A stretch of DNA of 9,593 nt from the NCBI GenBank assembly GCA_937915285.1, contig CALDNG010000065.1, positions 1 through 9,593 of the forward strand, in the 5' to 3' direction. This document shows, one piece after another, positions 6,920-9,593 of this stretch. Position 1 is the stretch's first letter, and the number at the start of each line of letters is the position of its first letter. The notes beneath the pieces are model-generated. The model ran no database searches. It was not told the origin of the DNA and worked only from the letters and a program-made list of their open reading frames with translations. The stretch comes from an uncultured Desulfomonile sp. GTDB taxonomy: Bacteria > Desulfobacterota > Desulfomonilia > Desulfomonilales > Desulfomonilaceae. The translations under genes were made by a program, and so were the position numbers.

Positions 6920-7164
6920 TTGTCGCAGGAGACTGTCAGGAATTTCGACACACTGACGTGTCAAGCCTATGGAAGTATGAGTTTCTGACCATCCTGAAGA
7001 GCGTCCATAGTGATTCTTCGTCACTGGATAATTGGGTATAGGAAACCAAATGTAGGTTTCGTACTTTTCATCAGCCGATTGTCTGGATGGATTGAAAAGG
7101 GGTTTTCTTTTCAGGACGGCTCAGTTCAAGTAAGATTCCGGTCTTGGATTCAGTGGTTTGCTTG
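6920..7164. other. gap between the operator dyads and the soluble kinase gene, no gene seen
   Basis: No credible coding frame occurs on either strand. Short frames are interrupted, lack ribosome sites and show no domain pattern. An AT-only stem (GAAAA/TTTTC, near 7094-7112) sits about 50-70 bases after the soluble kinase stop codon but is too weak to call a terminator. A lone TTGACA on the minus strand (6964-6959) has no -10 partner. Confidence 0.5.
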
Positions 7165-9480
7165 TTATGATGCGGGATGTGACGAATCTGCAAACTGCCG
7201 TGCCGTCGATGAGTCAAGCGCCTTTTGTATGGCAATGACTAATTCCCCCCTTTTGACAGGTTTGTGCAAAACAGCCTTAATACCTGAGGAATAGATTTCA
7301 GGTTCATATGTTTCCCTTCCGTAACCGGTACAAAGGATGACCGGTGTTTCCGACCGTATGGAGGTCACGCTCCTGGCGAATTCAATTCCAGACATTCCCG
7401 GCATAGTAAGATCTGTGACCACAATATCGAAGGATTCTGGCGAAAGTCTGAAAATATCAAGCGCTTTCAGAGGACAAAGCGCTGCCACGACCTCAAAACC
7501 CATATAGCCCAGTGTCTGGCTGACCATATCAATTAGCAATTTTTCGTCGTCCACCCAGAGTAACTTACCTCGGAAGCGGCTCGTCGTTTCAGTCGCATCC
7601 TCTTGAGTTTCTTCTGTCTGTCTGAGGGTAGTCGGCAAATAAACGTCAAAGGTGGAGCCCTGACCAGGCTCACTCCTCACGGTTACGGCGCCTCCATAAC
7701 TTTGGACTATTCCATGTAGGACAGACAGACCCAGACCGGTCCCTTCCCCCACCTCCTTTGTCGTAAAATACGGCTCGAAGATTCTACTGAGAACACCTAC
7801 GGGGATTCCTTCTCCTGTGTCAGACACAGACAGTCTCAAAAATCTACCCGGATAAATTGGTGGATGCAACGCGGTAAACTCTGTGGTCAGATCTTCACAC
7901 GTCAGCTTCACAGTCAATTTCCCTCCGGATTTCTTCATTGAGTGGGCTGCATTCGAACAAAGGTTCATGAGTATCTGATAAACCTGGGTAGGGTCACCCT
8001 CAATATTTGGGACAGCAGGTTGAATTTCGGTCACTATCTCAACGGATGATGGGATTGCTCCACGCAGAAGTTTGACAGCCTCCTTGACAATTGGCGAGAC
8101 ATCAAACGTCTGTTTCTCCGGAGTAGATTGTCTGCTGAAGGTCAGAATTTGCTTCACCATGTCTGAAGCTCTATCGGCGGCCTTCAGTATCCGGTTGAGA
8201 TTATCTGAGATTGTGCGATTATTTTGGGCTTTAGCCAGAGCCAATTCCGCCGAACCTGTGATTGTGTAAAGGATGTTATTGAAATCATGAGCTATTCCTC
8301 CGGCTAAAGTGCCAATGGCTTCCATCTTTTGGGACTGGGCCAATTGTTCCTGCAGGCATTTTTCGGCCGTAACATCACGCTTTACAGATACATAGGCCAC
8401 AACCTTCCCAGAAGTGTCTCTTACCGGCGAAATGGTTGACTGCTCATAGAATACTGAGCCGTCCTTTCGGCGGTTCTTGAAAAGCCCGTTCCATATTTTT
8501 TGGGATGAGAGAGTTTCCCAGATGTTCCTGTAAAATGCTGGTTCATGCTCACCGCTTTTGAGGATGCGGGGATTTTGTCCCATGACTTCCTTGCGGGAAT
8601 ATCCCGTCACCTGTTCAAAGGCGGGGTTCACGTAGGTGATCCGTCCGTCGGAATCAGTTATGACAACAGATTCTGCGGCGTATTCTATGGCGGTGGCCAG
8701 TCTTTCGAGCGCCTCCTGGGACTCCTTCCTGTCAGTAATGTCCATTCGCGCCCCGAGAATCCTGGCAGGCTTACCTGAAGAGTCCATTATTACTGATCCC
8801 ATTGATAGTATCCAGCGGTAATCTCCATCGCTATGACGCATTCTGTATTCGAGACTGTAATTGTCGCGACTTCCGCTTTCAAGCTCCCTAAAAATAGTGA
8901 TGACCCTCTCTCTATCATCTGGGTGTGTCCTCATCTTTAAATCGTCGTAGTGGTCAGTCGATTCATGATCGCTATAACCCAGGATCGATTTCCATTCCTT
9001 GGAGTGATAGACCTGATTTGTTTTGATATCCAGATCAAACAGCCCAATGTTGGCGGCTTTTGTAGCCAATTCCAGCCTGCCTCCCATCTGTTCGATCTGG
9101 CTCTGCTTGAGTCTGTCTATCTCTATCGATTGGCGCCTTGTTCTCAAAAGCACCTCTATTCGGGCGATGAGTTCCTGTCGCTTGATGGGGGCTGTGATGA
9201 TTTCATCAACCTTTTGCCATATCTGCCGAGACAGCAGATTTGCATCCCGGTTGGTGGTTACAAGTATTGCCGGAACGAACAGGGCCCCTTGAGCGTGCTT
9301 TTTCTCCTCAAGGCCGTCACCGACCTTCAGGAGCATCGGACCATCAACTATGGCCAGATCAAAGTCCTGTGAGATAGATTCAACATCCCTGCCGTAAACG
9401 ACGTCATAGGAGTTTTTCAGGAAATCGCCTACAACCCTTACGTCGTTGCCGTTGTTCAACAAAACTAATATCCTGTCCAT
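7165..9480 (-). CDS. soluble hybrid sensor histidine kinase, pseudo-REC-PAS-PAS-HisKA-HATPase-REC
   Basis: This 771-residue cytoplasmic kinase has no membrane segment. Residues 3-115 have a receiver fold pattern with a potential acceptor D46 ([13 protein letters not shown]). However, the acidic pair is replaced by N9-N10, and the Lys-Pro pair reads Ala-Pro ([10 protein letters not shown]), so the domain is probably a non-phosphorylatable sensing or docking module. PAS domains follow at about 136-252 (with a PAC motif) and 256-372. HisKA carries H398 in [11 protein letters not shown]. The HATPase domain has N506 and N510, DTGEGIP at 554-560 and GTGLGL at 580-585. The C-terminal receiver (about 638-755) is complete: D644/D645, D690, T718, K740. 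The HDFNN-type kinase core is common in kinases that pair with NtrC-family regulators. With the nearby sigma-54 promoter and dyads this suggests, but does not show, such a partner. The start at 9480 follows AGGA (9490-9493) at nine bases. No promoter is evident in the 66 genomic bases upstream. Confidence 0.93.
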   Translation of the reverse strand: MDRILVLLNNGNDVRVVGDFLKNSYDVVYGRDVESISQDFDLAIVDGPMLLKVGDGLEEKKHAQGALFVPAILVTTNRDANLLSRQIWQKVDEIITAPIKRQELIARIEVLLRTRRQSIEIDRLKQSQIEQMGGRLELATKAANIGLFDLDIKTNQVYHSKEWKSILGYSDHESTDHYDDLKMRTHPDDRERVITIFRELESGSRDNYSLEYRMRHSDGDYRWILSMGSVIMDSSGKPARILGARMDITDRKESQEALERLATAIEYAAESVVITDSDGRITYVNPAFEQVTGYSRKEVMGQNPRILKSGEHEPAFYRNIWETLSSQKIWNGLFKNRRKDGSVFYEQSTISPVRDTSGKVVAYVSVKRDVTAEKCLQEQLAQSQKMEAIGTLAGGIAHDFNNILYTITGSAELALAKAQNNRTISDNLNRILKAADRASDMVKQILTFSRQSTPEKQTFDVSPIVKEAVKLLRGAIPSSVEIVTEIQPAVPNIEGDPTQVYQILMNLCSNAAHSMKKSGGKLTVKLTCEDLTTEFTALHPPIYPGRFLRLSVSDTGEGIPVGVLSRIFEPYFTTKEVGEGTGLGLSVLHGIVQSYGGAVTVRSEPGQGSTFDVYLPTTLRQTEETQEDATETTSRFRGKLLWVDDEKLLIDMVSQTLGYMGFEVVAALCPLKALDIFRLSPESFDIVVTDLTMPGMSGIEFARSVTSIRSETPVILCTGYGRETYEPEIYSSGIKAVLHKPVKRGELVIAIQKALDSSTARQFADSSHPAS

Positions 9481-9546
9481 CCATTGCTTTCCTGGATCTT
9501 ACCCGGTATAGGAGTGTAATAGAAAATCTGCATACTTTCTCATGTT

Positions 9547-9593
9547 AGATCGGAAGAGCGTCGTGTAGGGAAAGAGTGTAGATCTCGGTGGTC
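9547..9593. other. Illumina TruSeq adapter, non-genomic
   Basis: The terminal 47 bases begin AGATCGGAAGAGCGTCGTGT and continue as the reverse complement of the TruSeq universal adapter. This is residual read-through adapter that was assembled onto the contig end. It does not touch the kinase gene, but nothing to the right of 9546 should be interpreted biologically. Confidence 0.97.

Noticed and set aside
6794..6988. 64-codon plus-strand frame across the dyads
   Set aside because: It runs through both perfect operator dyads, its start codon has no convincing ribosome site, and its translation shows no recognisable feature.
7010..7294. 94-codon plus-strand frame reaching into the soluble kinase gene
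   Set aside because: It overlaps the kinase's C-terminal codons in antisense, has no ribosome site and shows no domain pattern.

Overview
The window looks like one end of a draft bacterial contig, probably from a GC-balanced, signalling-rich Gram-negative. Two long hybrid sensor histidine kinases, a strong sigma-54 (-24/-12) promoter and paired upstream dyads would fit a deltaproteobacterium (Desulfobacterota), but that placement is inference from gene style and not from a marker gene. The last 47 bases (9547-9593) are not genomic. They match the Illumina TruSeq adapter, so real sequence stops at 9546.

Layout from left to right. Positions 1-375 (minus) hold the N-terminal part of an SbcD/Mre11/YhaO-type metallophosphoesterase nuclease, cut by the window edge. 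A 366-base divergent intergenic region follows. Positions 742-1590 (plus) encode an exported cyclase-family (kynurenine formamidase-like) metal-dependent hydrolase. Convergent to it, at 1642-2013 (minus), is a small soluble protein I do not recognise. Positions 2238-6149 (minus) encode a 1303-residue membrane hybrid kinase: TM, CHASE, TM, three PAS, HisKA, HATPase, two receivers. Positions 7165-9480 (minus) encode a 771-residue soluble hybrid kinase: degenerate receiver, two PAS, HisKA, HATPase, intact receiver.

The 1-kb gap between the two kinases is the most interesting part. It carries two dyads with the shared form TGTC[AC]TA-N4-TA[TG]GACA, with centres 74 bp apart (about seven helical turns). 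About 110 and 185 bp downstream of them on the minus strand is a textbook sigma-54 element (TGGC-N7-TTGCT, GG-N10-GC). Downstream of that lies a broken receiver-domain gene, and then the CHASE kinase. This is the arrangement expected for an NtrC-type enhancer-binding protein acting on a sigma-54 promoter that drives leftward transcription. A separate sigma-70-like promoter lies just upstream of the CHASE kinase.

Neither kinase has an HPt domain, and no intact stand-alone response regulator is visible, so both kinases depend on partners encoded elsewhere. I see no RNA genes, CRISPR arrays, insertion sequences or replication origins.
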